DNA from: Desulfarculaceae bacterium JdFR-97
GTDB lineage: Bacteria > Desulfobacterota > Desulfocorpusculales > Desulfocorpusculum
Assembly (NCBI GenBank): GCA_002010915.1
Contig: MTPG01000046.1
Coordinates: 44,841 to 89,633, forward strand
Direction: 5' to 3'
DNA: 44,793 nt
Of the stretch, positions 1 through 8,322 are shown one piece after another (the stretch's first letter is position 1; each line of letters starts with the position of its first letter). A program made the translations under genes and the position numbers. Below the pieces are notes generated by a model. The model did not search any database. It had not been told where the DNA came from and saw only the letters and a list, made by a program, of their open reading frames with translations.

Positions 1-1
1 G

Positions 2-898
<897 letters not shown>

Positions 899-953
899 CC
901 CGAACCGTGGTGCCACAGAGGGGAAAGGGGGCGCTAGCCGCAAAGGAATGCAA

Positions 954-976
954 AACGGATCGATTTCCGTTACAAT
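954..976 (+). promoter_or_regulatory. Probable tRNA promoter -10 box with overlapping inverted repeat
   Basis: A TACAAT hexamer at 971-976 (5 of 6 to the sigma-70 -10 consensus) sits about 36 bases upstream of the tRNA. No good -35 box lies 16-18 bases further up. Instead there is a perfect 6-base inverted repeat, AACGGA at 954-959 and TCCGTT at 966-971, with a 6-base spacer, touching the -10 box. It could be a regulator site, a weak end-of-rpoD hairpin, or chance. Confidence 0.4.
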
Positions 977-1011
977 AGTAGCACAGAGCCGTTATGAATG
1001 GGACCTGCAGT

Positions 1012-1087
1012 GGGCCCATAGCTCAGTTGGAAGAGCCACCGGCTCATAACCGGTCGGTCCCTGGTTCGAGGCCAGGTGGGCCCACCA
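1012..1087 (+). tRNA. tRNA-Met (anticodon CAT), elongator type
   Basis: A complete 76-base cloverleaf with encoded CCA. Acceptor stem GGGCCCA/TGGGCCC, D stem GCTC/GAGC, anticodon stem ACCGG/CCGGT around loop CTCATAA, five-base variable region, T stem CCTGG/CCAGG around loop TTCGAGG, discriminator A, then CCA. All stems are perfectly paired. The loop CTCATAA and ordinary pairing at the top of the acceptor stem (G1-C72) argue for elongator Met rather than initiator. A CAT anticodon could also be tRNA-Ile2 (lysidine-modified), which sequence alone does not exclude. It lies between rpoD and the nif3-like gene. Confidence 0.95.
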
Positions 1088-1121
1088 TAGTTCCCTCTTG
1101 TGGGGGAGATCGGTGACCCGG

Positions 1122-1171
1122 TTTGGACAACGCTGTGTGAAACGTTGTACATCCAAAGGCGGACGTGTCCG
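1122..1171 (+). other. Hairpins between tRNA-Met and its terminator
   Basis: Directly after the tRNA is a strong hairpin: TTTGGA (1122-1127) pairs with TCCAAA (1152-1157), and inside it CAACG (1128-1132) pairs with CGTTG (1143-1147), with TACA bulged on the 3' side. A smaller hairpin CGGA/TCCG follows at 1160-1171. Together with the terminator at 1176-1209 this gives about 90 bases of continuous structure that no gene explains. It may be just a processed tRNA trailer, or a small RNA. No known family was recognised. Confidence 0.4.
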
Positions 1172-1175
1172 TTTC

Positions 1176-1209
1176 GACGTGCGCGCCCTCGGGCCGCACG
1201 TCTTTTTTT
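1176..1209 (+). terminator. Rho-independent terminator after tRNA-Met
   Basis: Perfect 8-bp stem GACGTGCG (1176-1183) / CGCACGTC (1195-1202), continued inside by GCCC/GGGC around a TC turn with one bulged C, followed at once by seven T residues (1203-1209). This is a canonical intrinsic terminator and should end the tRNA transcript before the nif3-like gene. Confidence 0.88.
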
Positions 1210-1256
1210 ATGGTGGGTGAAACCAGGGACGCTTGCACTTTCGGTGGAGACCGTCC

Positions 1257-2054
1257 ATGGGATGTCGTGTGGGGGATGTGGCGAGTTGGCTCGATGAGAG
1301 TTTTCCAACGGAGCTGGCCGATTCCTGGGATTGCGTAGGCCTTGTGGTAGGGGATGAGGAAGCCATGGTTGAGCATGTGGTCGTCTCCCTGGATCCTACC
1401 ATTCAGTCCTTAAGCGCGGCCCAAGGAAGAGGTTCGTCCTTGTTGGTCACCCATCATCCCCCTTGGGTCCGCCCCTTGAGACGGATCTGCAGGCAGCAAC
1501 CCGAGGGAGAGCTTGTATGGAAGGCGGTACAGAGTGGAATCAGCATCTACTGTGTCCATACCAACTTGGATCGCTCTGCCCAAGGACCAAGCGCGCAGCT
1601 GGCCGAATATCTTGAGCTTTGCGACGTGGAGGAGGTGGCCGAAGGCCTGGGCCGCGTGGGAAGGCTCGCGCAGCCCCTCCCGTGGAAGGGGTTTCATAGA
1701 TGGCTTCAGGAGCGGTTTCCCCATGCACCCATTCGGGGGGCGGGCCGGACTGAAGAACCCATTGAAAGAGTGGCGGTCTGCGGTGGCAGTGGTGCCTCTG
1801 TGATCGATGACGCCCATCGGCTCGGTGTCCAGGTGTTGGTGACGGGCGATGTCAAGTACCACGATGCTAGAAAGGCGGAGTCCCTGGGGATCCTGGTCCT
1901 CGATGTGGGTCATTTCAGCTCCGAGCGATTGGTCGTCCCTTGGTTGGCGCGACAGATCGACCAGGAAAGCCGCCGCAGGGGATGGGGGTTGCTCGTCTCG
2001 ACTTTCGAGGGGGAGGAGGACCCCTTACGTCCGATGGAACTCCTAATGAGATGA
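1257..2054 (+). CDS. Nif3-like dinuclear metal centre protein (YbgI/YqfO family)
   Basis: Cytoplasmic NIF3 (DUF34) family protein. Members form hexameric toroids with a di-metal site in each subunit; some have been linked to GTP cyclohydrolase or metal chaperone activity, but the role is unsettled. Visible motifs are DSWDCVGLVVGD near the N-terminus, VTHHPP (His metal ligands), HTNLDR, GDVKYHDA, and GHFSSE near the C-terminus, which together hold the family's metal ligands. The 265-residue length fits the short form without the inserted PII-like domain. The ATG at 1257 has GGAG 7 bases upstream and begins where family homology begins. It is followed after 20 bases by the zinc-ribbon gene, a pairing common in Desulfobacterota and Firmicutes. 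Confidence 0.92.
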   Translation: MGCRVGDVASWLDESFPTELADSWDCVGLVVGDEEAMVEHVVVSLDPTIQSLSAAQGRGSSLLVTHHPPWVRPLRRICRQQPEGELVWKAVQSGISIYCVHTNLDRSAQGPSAQLAEYLELCDVEEVAEGLGRVGRLAQPLPWKGFHRWLQERFPHAPIRGAGRTEEPIERVAVCGGSGASVIDDAHRLGVQVLVTGDVKYHDARKAESLGILVLDVGHFSSERLVVPWLARQIDQESRRRGWGLLVSTFEGEEDPLRPMELLMR

Positions 2055-2074
2055 GGGACTGAGGGAGGTGTGCG

Positions 2075-2815
2075 TTGGACGAGCAGTTGAGATGGCTGGT
2101 TGAACTGCAGCGAGCAGATTCCAAGATCCAGGAGGTGGAGCGCCTACGGGTGACGCTTCCTGAGGAGATCGAACGGATCAAAGCCGAGCTTCAAAGCGAG
2201 CGTGAGCGGCTTCGGGATGCCGAGCAGCGATTGGAAGAGCTCCAACGGCAACGGCGACGGAAGGAGAGGGAGCTGGAGCAGGAGACGGAACGCATCAAGA
2301 AGGCTCAGATGCGGCAGTTCGAGGTGAAGACCAACAAGGAGTATCAGGCCCTCCTCAAGGAGATCGAGATGGCCAAGGAGCACACCGGGGTGCTGGAGGA
2401 GGAGATCCTGGTGTTGATGGATGAGATCGACGCACAAGGCCGGTCCCTGGAGGAGATGCGAGAGGGCCTCCGACGTCTGGAAGAGGAGCGGATCTCTCAA
2501 AGAGAGGCCTTGGAGCACAAGCTGGAGGGGCTGGAGGCGGAGAAGAGTCGCTGGTTGGAGCGAAGGGCTGCGATCGTCGAGCAGGTGGAGCCCGAATGGC
2601 TGGCACGCTATCAGAAGGTCGCGCGGAGGAACGGAGGATGGGCTGTGGCCCGGGTGGATGGGGGGACCTGTCAGGGTTGCTTCATGAACATCCCTCCCCA
2701 ACTCTACAATGAGATCTTAAAAAGCGGCCCCTTGGTCCAATGTCCCTTCTGTATGCGATTTATCTACTACGAACCCCCAGCGGAGGCTCAAAGCGCTCAG
2801 GCCCCTCGGGGTTGA
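2075..2815 (+). CDS. Zinc-ribbon coiled-coil protein (DUF164 / CdsZ type)
   Basis: About 246 residues. The first 165 or so form a long charged coiled coil (heptad-rich Glu/Arg/Leu). The C-terminus carries a C4 zinc ribbon, with TCQGCFMNIPP and later QCPFCMRFIYYEP. The conserved stretch between the two CxxC pairs (MNIPPQLYNEI) is typical of family PF02591. Characterised relatives include chlamydial CdsZ, a type III secretion chaperone, and HP0958, which binds flagellin mRNA and RpoN. No secretion or flagellar genes are nearby, so a general RNA- or protein-binding role is more likely here. The TTG start at 2075 follows GGGAGGTG with proper spacing. Probably co-transcribed with the nif3-like gene. 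Confidence 0.9.
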   Translation: MDEQLRWLVELQRADSKIQEVERLRVTLPEEIERIKAELQSERERLRDAEQRLEELQRQRRRKERELEQETERIKKAQMRQFEVKTNKEYQALLKEIEMAKEHTGVLEEEILVLMDEIDAQGRSLEEMREGLRRLEEERISQREALEHKLEGLEAEKSRWLERRAAIVEQVEPEWLARYQKVARRNGGWAVARVDGGTCQGCFMNIPPQLYNEILKSGPLVQCPFCMRFIYYEPPAEAQSAQAPRG

Positions 2816-2854
2816 TATGTTCCTATGGCCTCTCTCCGAAGAGTGGGTGGAGGG

Positions 2855-3268
2855 ATGAACGAGACGCATGTCTTTATCGATGGCGCCGCCCGGGGCAATC
2901 CTGGGCCTGCAGGCCTTGGGGTCATCTTTGAGGACGGGCAAGGGCGTGTGCTTGGACGGATTCGCCGCTACCTGGGCCGAACCACCAACAACGTGGCGGA
3001 ATATCAGGCCCTGCTTGAGGCTCTCCGGGAGGCCATCCGAAGAGGGTGGCGTAGGCTCATCATCCATACGGACTCTCAGCTCCTTCAACAGCAGATCCAG
3101 GGAGGTTATCGGGTCCGCAGCCGCAACCTTCTCCCCCTTTACAAGGAGGCCCGGAGGCTGTTGAGTCGGCTGGAAGACTATGATATCCTTCATGTACCAA
3201 GACAACACAACAAGGAGGCGGACCGTCTGGCCAATGAGGCCATCGATGGGGTCCATTCCGGCTCATAA
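2855..3268 (+). CDS. rnhA: Ribonuclease HI family protein
   Basis: Degrades the RNA strand of RNA:DNA hybrids. The RNase H fold is clear, with the carboxylate quartet visible: D in FIDGAARGNPGPAG, E in TTNNVAEYQALLEAL, D in IHTDSQLL, and D in NKEADRLANEA. About 137 residues, the short single-domain form that lacks the basic protrusion of E. coli RNase HI. Homology starts at the ATG at 2855, which has GGAGGG directly in front with almost no spacer. In-frame upstream alternatives are ATG 2825 and GTG 2843, neither with a clear ribosome binding site, so the exact start is uncertain. It lies 39 bases after the zinc-ribbon gene and just before RNase P RNA. Confidence 0.9.
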   Translation: MNETHVFIDGAARGNPGPAGLGVIFEDGQGRVLGRIRRYLGRTTNNVAEYQALLEALREAIRRGWRRLIIHTDSQLLQQQIQGGYRVRSRNLLPLYKEARRLLSRLEDYDILHVPRQHNKEADRLANEAIDGVHSGS

Positions 3269-3284
3269 GATGACGCCGCCTCCT

Positions 3285-3300
3285 GGAGCCATAGGGCTCC
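3285..3300 (+). other. Small hairpin between rnhA and rnpB
   Basis: Perfect inverted repeat GGAGCC (3285-3290) / GGCTCC (3295-3300) with loop ATAG, followed by GATGGTCTTTG. There is no proper T tract, so it is at best a weak terminator of the upstream genes. No convincing separate promoter for rnpB was seen, so rnpB may be cut from a longer transcript. Confidence 0.4.
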
Positions 3301-3322
3301 GATGGTCTTTGAAAGTTCCGGC

Positions 3323-3726
3323 GCGTGGCTGAAGTGTCCTGCATGGTCGCCGGTTCCGCTTATGGCGGGACGGGAGGAAAGTCCGAGCTCCACAGGGCAG
3401 GGTGCTCCGTAACGCGGAGTCCCGGTAACGGGCAGGAAAGTGCCGCAGAGAACAGACCGCCTCGCCTTAGGGCGGGGTAAGGGTGAAACGGTGAGGTAAG
3501 AGCTCACCAGACCCCCGGGCGACCGGGGGTGCTCGGCAAACCCCACCCGGAGCAAGACCGAATAGGAGGGGTTCCCCTCGCGGGAGAAGGGTGGCCCGCC
3601 CGATCCCCTCGGGTACGGTCGCTGGAGGCCTCGGGCAACCGGGGTCCTAGAGGAATGACCATGGCCCCAGACGGGGTGACCTGTCTGGGGAACAGAACTC
3701 GGCTTACAGGGGCACTTCGGCCACGC
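3323..3726 (+). ncRNA. rnpB: RNase P RNA, bacterial type A
   Basis: Catalytic RNA that removes tRNA 5' leaders. Hallmarks in order: GGAGGAAAGTCCGAGCTCC followed by ACAGGGCA (the P4/J3-4 region) near the 5' end, GGTAACGGGCAGGAAAGTGC, CAGAGAACAGACCGCC, GGGTAAGGGTGAAACGGTG, then AGAGGAATGACC and ACAGAACTCGGCTTACAG near the 3' end. Ends are set by a long P1 helix: GCGTGGC and GAAGTG at 3323-3336 pair with CACTTC and GCCACGC ending at 3726. This P1 appears longer than the roughly 10-bp P1 of E. coli. Total about 404 bases. The exact processed termini are estimated. Confidence 0.95.
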
Positions 3727-3813
3727 TGAACTCAAACCCTCCTCTTTGGAAGCTGATTTCCCTGCGCGGGAAGGAATTGTACCAGCGTCTGGTTATCGGG
3801 AGACGGAGGCCCG

Positions 3814-4425
3814 CTAAAGGGGGAGGGATCTCTTTCCGATCCGCTTCTCCAATCTCCCTACAGTGTGGAAGATGGCGGCAGGGACCTGGATCCTCAATCC
3901 AAAGAGCCTCCAACAGATGAATTCGATGATCAGGCCCGTCTCTTCTACGGTGTCCATATAGGCGAAGTCCACGGTCAGGGGACCCGACTTCAGCTTTCCT
4001 CTTACCAGGGTCGGATGGCCCGTTTGTTCGAGGATGCGAGCCCACCCGTCCACGTCTTTGACCGAAAGACCAAGGTGTTGGACCACGGGCCTTCCCTGTG
4101 GGTCCAGGGACCTCTTGTAGAAGTCGGAGCCCTCTCCGGGCTCCAGAAGCTCCAATTGGTAGTGGCCATAATAGGCAAGGCCCATCTTGCCCCGAAAGTC
4201 GCGATGCTCTCCTCGCTCGAGCCATTGGATCGGACTTCCCGACGCAATGAAGAAGGGGCCGATTCCATGGGCCTCCAGGTCCTCTGCTGAGGATTCCACG
4301 TCGGAGACTACAAGACCCAATTGATGGATTCCCGGGAGGCCGTGTCGTTGACGGAAATCCTCGGCGAGCCTTGCGACCTGGGAAGTGAAGTCCGCTGCGG
4401 AAAGAAGATCTTCCAAAAGCACCAT
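3814..4425 (-). CDS. VOC (glyoxalase/dioxygenase fold) family protein
   Basis: About 203 residues with two beta-alpha-beta-beta-beta modules of the vicinal oxygen chelate superfamily. The expected metal ligands are visible in order: His in PGIHQLGLVV, Glu in YQLELLEP, His in VVQHLGLSVKDV, and Glu in TGLIIEFICW. Members include glyoxalase I, methylmalonyl-CoA epimerase and extradiol dioxygenases; substrate cannot be told from sequence. An epimerase-like role would fit a cell using acyl-CoA chemistry, but this is inference. The C-terminal 35 residues (Arg/Leu-rich) extend past the domain. ATG 4425 is preferred because GGAGG lies 6 bases upstream; an ATG two codons earlier overlaps that site. 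Convergent with rnpB. Confidence 0.8.
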   Translation of the reverse strand: MVLLEDLLSAADFTSQVARLAEDFRQRHGLPGIHQLGLVVSDVESSAEDLEAHGIGPFFIASGSPIQWLERGEHRDFRGKMGLAYYGHYQLELLEPGEGSDFYKRSLDPQGRPVVQHLGLSVKDVDGWARILEQTGHPTLVRGKLKSGPLTVDFAYMDTVEETGLIIEFICWRLFGLRIQVPAAIFHTVGRLEKRIGKRSLPL

Positions 4426-4987
4426 CCCCATCCTCCTTCGAGGACAATTCCTCTTCGAGGAGATCCTCCTCGGGTTCGAGATCGCGGGTTTGGGGCGCCA
4501 CGCAGGCCAGCTTCCAGAGGGGGTTTTCCGTCTCCTCGCAGGATGCTTATCACCCGGAGCCGAGGGAAGTCAAGACACCCCTCTCTATGTGGGGGCCTTC
4601 AGGGAGTCCCGGACTCCTCGATGAGTGCATCCATCATCGCCATTACTTGGCGGGCCGGAATGTGCGTTCATACCGTGAACATCCATCATGTCATGGACTC
4701 CCATGGGGGCGGTCCTCCTGGTGCTTCATGCTGTCCAAGACGGTCGTCAATATCGGACAGATGTCCAGGGTAATAAGCGGGGTTGAAAGACCGATAAAGA
4801 AAGAAGACTTGCTTGCCATTGAGTCCACGATAGATGAAAAGATGTTTTTCAAGCAATCCGGAAGTCTGGACCCTGATCGACTGGGAATAATGTTGGGAAG
4901 AAGTATTGTCCGAGGGAGTTGCTGTTATTTTTAGGGGAAATTGGGCCTTCGATGAGGGCGACTTCAGAGAAGGAGGATATTGAAAGC
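4426..4987. other. Gene-poor stretch between VOC gene and hybrid kinase
   Basis: About 560 bases between two divergently oriented genes, so it should hold both promoters, but no convincing -35/-10 pair stood out. The half nearer the kinase is richer in A and T than the flanking genes. A short plus-strand frame ending at 4934 contains a protein-like stretch (around 4761-4915) but lacks a ribosome binding site and any recognisable motif, so it is not called. Confidence 0.3.
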
Positions 4988-7369
4988 ATGAAGCCGCCGC
5001 AGAAGGACGTCCCAAAGGCAGCTCTGTATATCTTCAAGACGCCTTTTCTTAGAGCCATCCTACTCTCTTCCTTGGCTGTATCAGCAGTGTTTCCCCTTTA
5101 CATCCTGTTTTGGGTTATGTCTTCTTTGACACAACTGATGATCGACAGCACCAGTGAGGACGCCCTGCGCGTTGCTCGATACATGGTCTCCATGGGCATT
5201 GATGCGGGACTGGATTTCAGCGGGGAGATCAAGAATCCCCGTTTCCTCTCCATGCTCAGCAAGTTCCAGCGTGATTTCAAACTGGAGAAGGTGAAGATCT
5301 TTTCCCCAGAGGGAGAGGTGATCTATTCCAGCGATCCCAAGGATATCGGGGCAAGGAACGTCAAGCCGTACTTCAGAGACATTGTGGCCAAGGGACGGAC
5401 CTTCTCCAAGTTGGTGAGGCGGCATGAGCGCTCATTAGAAGACCGGCTGCTGAAGGAAGATGTGGTGGAGACCTATGTGCCGCTCATGAGAGGTGGTGTC
5501 TTCCGAGGGGCGTTCGAGATCTATTATGACATCACCAAACGCAAGAGACGTTTGTTTCACATATTGAACTATTCCTACGCCACCATGGGGCTGTTGTTCG
5601 CCATTTTGATGGGGGGGATATTCCTCGCCCTGTTTAAGGCGAGCAGAACCCTCTTGGAGAGGGAGCAGGCCCAGGAAGAACTGAGGGCGTACAAGGAACA
5701 TCTGGAGGAGATGGTCGCAGCACGCACAGCAGAATTGGAGGCGGCAAACACCCGATATAGGAAGCAGGTGGTCGAGACCCTGCAGGCACAAGAGGCGCTT
5801 CGGGAGAGCGAGGAGAGATTCCGAAAGCTTGGTGAATCTGCCAAGGATGCCATCATAATTATGGACGTGGATGGGAGAATTTCTTTTTGGAACAAGGCGG
5901 CCCAAGGAATGTTCAAGTACCGGCCCGACGAGGTGTTGGGACAGGACCTTCACCAGCTTTTGGCCCCTGAACGATATCGCGAGCAGTTTCAGATGTGTTT
6001 CCGAGAGTTCAAGGCCGCGGGGGAAGATCGGCCTTTGGCGAAGACGATGGAGCTGTGGGCTCTACGGAGTGACGGGAAGGAGTTTCCCGTGGAGCTCTCT
6101 CTGTCGAGGATGAAGGTCAAAGGTCAATGGGAGACCATCGGGATCGTACGGGATATCTCGGAGAGAAAGAGGGCGGAGGAGGAGAGGAACAAGCTTCAGG
6201 AGCAGCTCTGGCGTTCTCAAAAGATGGAGGCCCTGGGGACATTAGCTGGGGGAATCGCGCATGATTTTAACAATATCCTCGCGGCCATCATCGGGTATGC
6301 GGAATTGGCCATGATCGATGTGCCAGAGTCCTCCGTTCAGCACTCGTATCTGAAGTCCGTGGTCAAGGCCGGATACCGGGCCAAAGATCTCGTGCAACAG
6401 ATCCTTTCCTTCACGCGGCAGGACCATCCCGAGAAGAGGCTCATCACCATGGTCCCCCTGGTGAAGGAGATCCTCAAGTTGCTCAGGGCATCCCTCCCCA
6501 AGAATATTGAGATATCCCTTTCCGTGCAGGAAGGGTCCAGTACTGTGCTGGCCGACGCCACTCAGATGCACCAGGTGCTGATGAACCTGTGCACCAACGC
6601 CGCTCACGCGATGCAGGAGAAGGGGGGGAAGCTCCACATTCAGCTCTCCCGAGTCGTGATCCGTGACGGGGGCTCCATCCCTGGTGTATCCCTGTCGGCC
6701 GGGCCGTACCTGCAGCTGCGCGTCCAGGATACGGGCCATGGGATGACCCCTGAGGTGATGGAAAGGATCTTTGATCCTTACTTTACGACCAAGAAGAGGG
6801 GGGAGGGGACCGGGTTAGGGCTCTCGGTGGTTCAAGGGATAGTTCAGGGGCACGGGGGAGCCATCCGGGTCCAAAGCCAGGTCGGGGTCGGGTCCACATT
6901 CGACATCTTCCTCCCTTTGGTGGAGGATACGCCCGAGCTCCGGGATACTTGGGAGTTTGACTCCCTTCCCAAAGGGAAGGAGACCATCCTTCTCGTCGAC
7001 GATGAAGAGACAGTGCTGGACGTGAGCCGACGCATGCTGGAGCGACTGGGCTATTGCGTAGAGCCACGGACAGATGCAGAGGAGGCCCTGGAGATGTTTC
7101 GTGCTGAGCCCGGTCGGTTCAGTCTGGTGATCTCGGATCTCATCATGCCGACGATGACAGGAGATCAACTCATTGGCGAGATTCGCCGCATCCGACCGGA
7201 TATTCCCGTCATTCTGATCAGCGGGGGTGCCGCCCGTATGAGAGTATCTACGGGAAATCCAGAGAAGGCCGACGCCATACTCCGCAAGCCCCTCGTAATG
7301 AAAGAGCTGGCAGAGGCCGTGCATCGTCTCTTGAGCCAGTCAGGGACCAGAAGCGCTCCGACCTCGTGA
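4988..7369 (+). CDS. Membrane hybrid sensor histidine kinase with PAS and receiver domains
   Basis: 793 residues. TM helix 1 is at about 23-45, then an extracytoplasmic sensor region (about 46-195), TM helix 2 (about 196-217, YATMGLLFAILMGGIFLALF), and a coiled coil. A PAS domain follows (about 272-395, AIIIMDVDGRISFWNKAA). HisKA carries the phospho-acceptor His about residue 425 in GGIAHDFNNILAAI, and HATPase_c shows NLCTNAAHAM, DTGHGMTP and GEGTGLGLSVV. The C-terminal receiver has LLVDDEE, the acceptor Asp near 717 in VISDLIMP, and the Lys in LRKP. The HDFNN H-box is typical of kinases with fused receivers. No separate DNA-binding response regulator is adjacent, so the output partner is unknown. 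Start chosen at ATG 4988 (AAGGAGG upstream) just before TM1; ATG 4951 and a frame opening at 4919 are alternatives. Confidence 0.93.
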   Translation: MKPPQKDVPKAALYIFKTPFLRAILLSSLAVSAVFPLYILFWVMSSLTQLMIDSTSEDALRVARYMVSMGIDAGLDFSGEIKNPRFLSMLSKFQRDFKLEKVKIFSPEGEVIYSSDPKDIGARNVKPYFRDIVAKGRTFSKLVRRHERSLEDRLLKEDVVETYVPLMRGGVFRGAFEIYYDITKRKRRLFHILNYSYATMGLLFAILMGGIFLALFKASRTLLEREQAQEELRAYKEHLEEMVAARTAELEAANTRYRKQVVETLQAQEALRESEERFRKLGESAKDAIIIMDVDGRISFWNKAAQGMFKYRPDEVLGQDLHQLLAPERYREQFQMCFREFKAAGEDRPLAKTMELWALRSDGKEFPVELSLSRMKVKGQWETIGIVRDISERKRAEEERNKLQEQLWRSQKMEALGTLAGGIAHDFNNILAAIIGYAELAMIDVPESSVQHSYLKSVVKAGYRAKDLVQQILSFTRQDHPEKRLITMVPLVKEILKLLRASLPKNIEISLSVQEGSSTVLADATQMHQVLMNLCTNAAHAMQEKGGKLHIQLSRVVIRDGGSIPGVSLSAGPYLQLRVQDTGHGMTPEVMERIFDPYFTTKKRGEGTGLGLSVVQGIVQGHGGAIRVQSQVGVGSTFDIFLPLVEDTPELRDTWEFDSLPKGKETILLVDDEETVLDVSRRMLERLGYCVEPRTDAEEALEMFRAEPGRFSLVISDLIMPTMTGDQLIGEIRRIRPDIPVILISGGAARMRVSTGNPEKADAILRKPLVMKELAEAVHRLLSQSGTRSAPTS

Positions 7370-7446
7370 CATGAATAGGCCCCTTCTCCGGGCACCTGTG
7401 CTGAAGAAGTCTTCTCTTTTGAGACCTCCGAACATGCTGGCATGCC

Positions 7447-7476
7447 TTGACAGAATTCCATTCTCCGGCACATGAT
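7447..7476 (+). promoter_or_regulatory. Putative sigma-70 promoter for the C_GCAxxG_C_C gene
   Basis: A perfect TTGACA at 7447-7452, an 18-base spacer, then CATGAT at 7471-7476 (4 of 6 to TATAAT). It sits 56 bases before the start codon of the next gene. Just upstream, GAAG/CTTC with a T-rich tail (about 7406-7422) may be a weak terminator of the kinase gene. Confidence 0.45.
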
Positions 7477-7531
7477 GAGGCCTGCCCGGAAGGGTCGAAG
7501 TCTGACCACGAACAGTTTCTGGAGGAGTGGA

Positions 7532-7972
7532 ATGCCGGTGCCGGATAAGGATCAGCTTGCGCGGGAAGTCAAGGAGTCGTCGGAGCGGGGGAATCTTTGC
7601 AGCCAGATCGTTGTGGAAGTAGGCCTCCAGCACCTGGGGATGGATCTGCCAGATGTGGTCACGTCCATGGGAGGCCTCGTGGGTGCCCAGGGCCTTATGG
7701 GGGCTACCTGCGGGACGCTGACAGCTGCGGCCTGTTTGATCGCCTCGGCGAGCCACGGCAAGATCGAGCGGGAAAGGATGTACATGCTCATCCAGGAGCT
7801 GGAGGAACGCTTCAACCAGGAACTGGTCTCCCAATATCCAGGAAATCATTGCGACGATCTTCTGGAGGCGGATCCCACCAAACTCCCCACCGAGGTCTGT
7901 CCGCCCATCATCGCCGGGGCCATCCGCATTGCCTTGGAGCTGCTGGAGGGGGAAGGGATTCCGGTAAATTGA
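7532..7972 (+). CDS. C_GCAxxG_C_C-type redox-cysteine family protein
   Basis: 146 residues of the putative redox-active PF09719 family, found mainly in anaerobes and of unknown exact function. Conserved features are GNLCSQIVVEV near the N-terminus, a Gly-rich centre with GGLVGAQGLMGATCGTLTAAAC, then NHCDDLL and TEVCPP near the C-terminus, giving the spaced cysteines of the family. The central Cys motif is ATCGTL where GCG/CGAL is more usual. A longer frame opens at 7472, but ATG 7532 has GGAGGAG upstream. It overlaps nothing and converges with the cupin gene six bases away. Confidence 0.8.
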   Translation: MPVPDKDQLAREVKESSERGNLCSQIVVEVGLQHLGMDLPDVVTSMGGLVGAQGLMGATCGTLTAAACLIASASHGKIERERMYMLIQELEERFNQELVSQYPGNHCDDLLEADPTKLPTEVCPPIIAGAIRIALELLEGEGIPVN

Positions 7973-7977
7973 ATGTT

Positions 7978-8316
7978 TCACCAGCGGGCCGCCACCACCA
8001 GGATTTTCAGCCTCTCCTCGCCCACATTTTCCAGCCCATGGAGGGCCCCGACGGGGATGGCCACGGCGTCTCCTGTTGAGACCTCGCGGACCTCTGTGTC
8101 CACCTGCATGCGCCCCCTTCCTTGGATGACGATGTAGATCTCCTCCATGGGGTCCCGGTGGGGTTCGATCCGATGGCCGGGGTCGAGGATGGCGTGGGCA
8201 AGGAAGCCCAGTTGGGAGAGGTGCCGCTGATCCAGGATCATGGTGGCCCACGCCCCGCCGTGGGCGCGATAGAGGGTGGCCAGGACCTCCGGGTCCTTGG
8301 GATTTCGGACGATCAC
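7978..8316 (-). CDS. Small cupin-fold protein
   Basis: 112 residues, a single cupin_2 barrel. Cupin motif 1 is seen as EPHRDPMEEIYIVIQGRG and motif 2 as GDAVAIPVGALHGLEN, so at least His, Glu and His metal-ligand positions are kept. Such proteins can be isomerases, dioxygenases or ligand-binding regulators; the substrate is not evident. It begins with GTG only six bases after the livH stop and on the same strand, so it is probably the last gene of the ABC-transporter operon. No strong ribosome binding site is seen, so translation may depend on livH. Confidence 0.82.
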   Translation of the reverse strand: MIVRNPKDPEVLATLYRAHGGAWATMILDQRHLSQLGFLAHAILDPGHRIEPHRDPMEEIYIVIQGRGRMQVDTEVREVSTGDAVAIPVGALHGLENVGEERLKILVVAARW

Positions 8317-8322
8317 GCGGTT

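Noticed and set aside
4761-4934. Short plus-strand frame before the hybrid kinase
   Set aside because: Some protein-like composition but no ribosome binding site, no motif and no operon logic.
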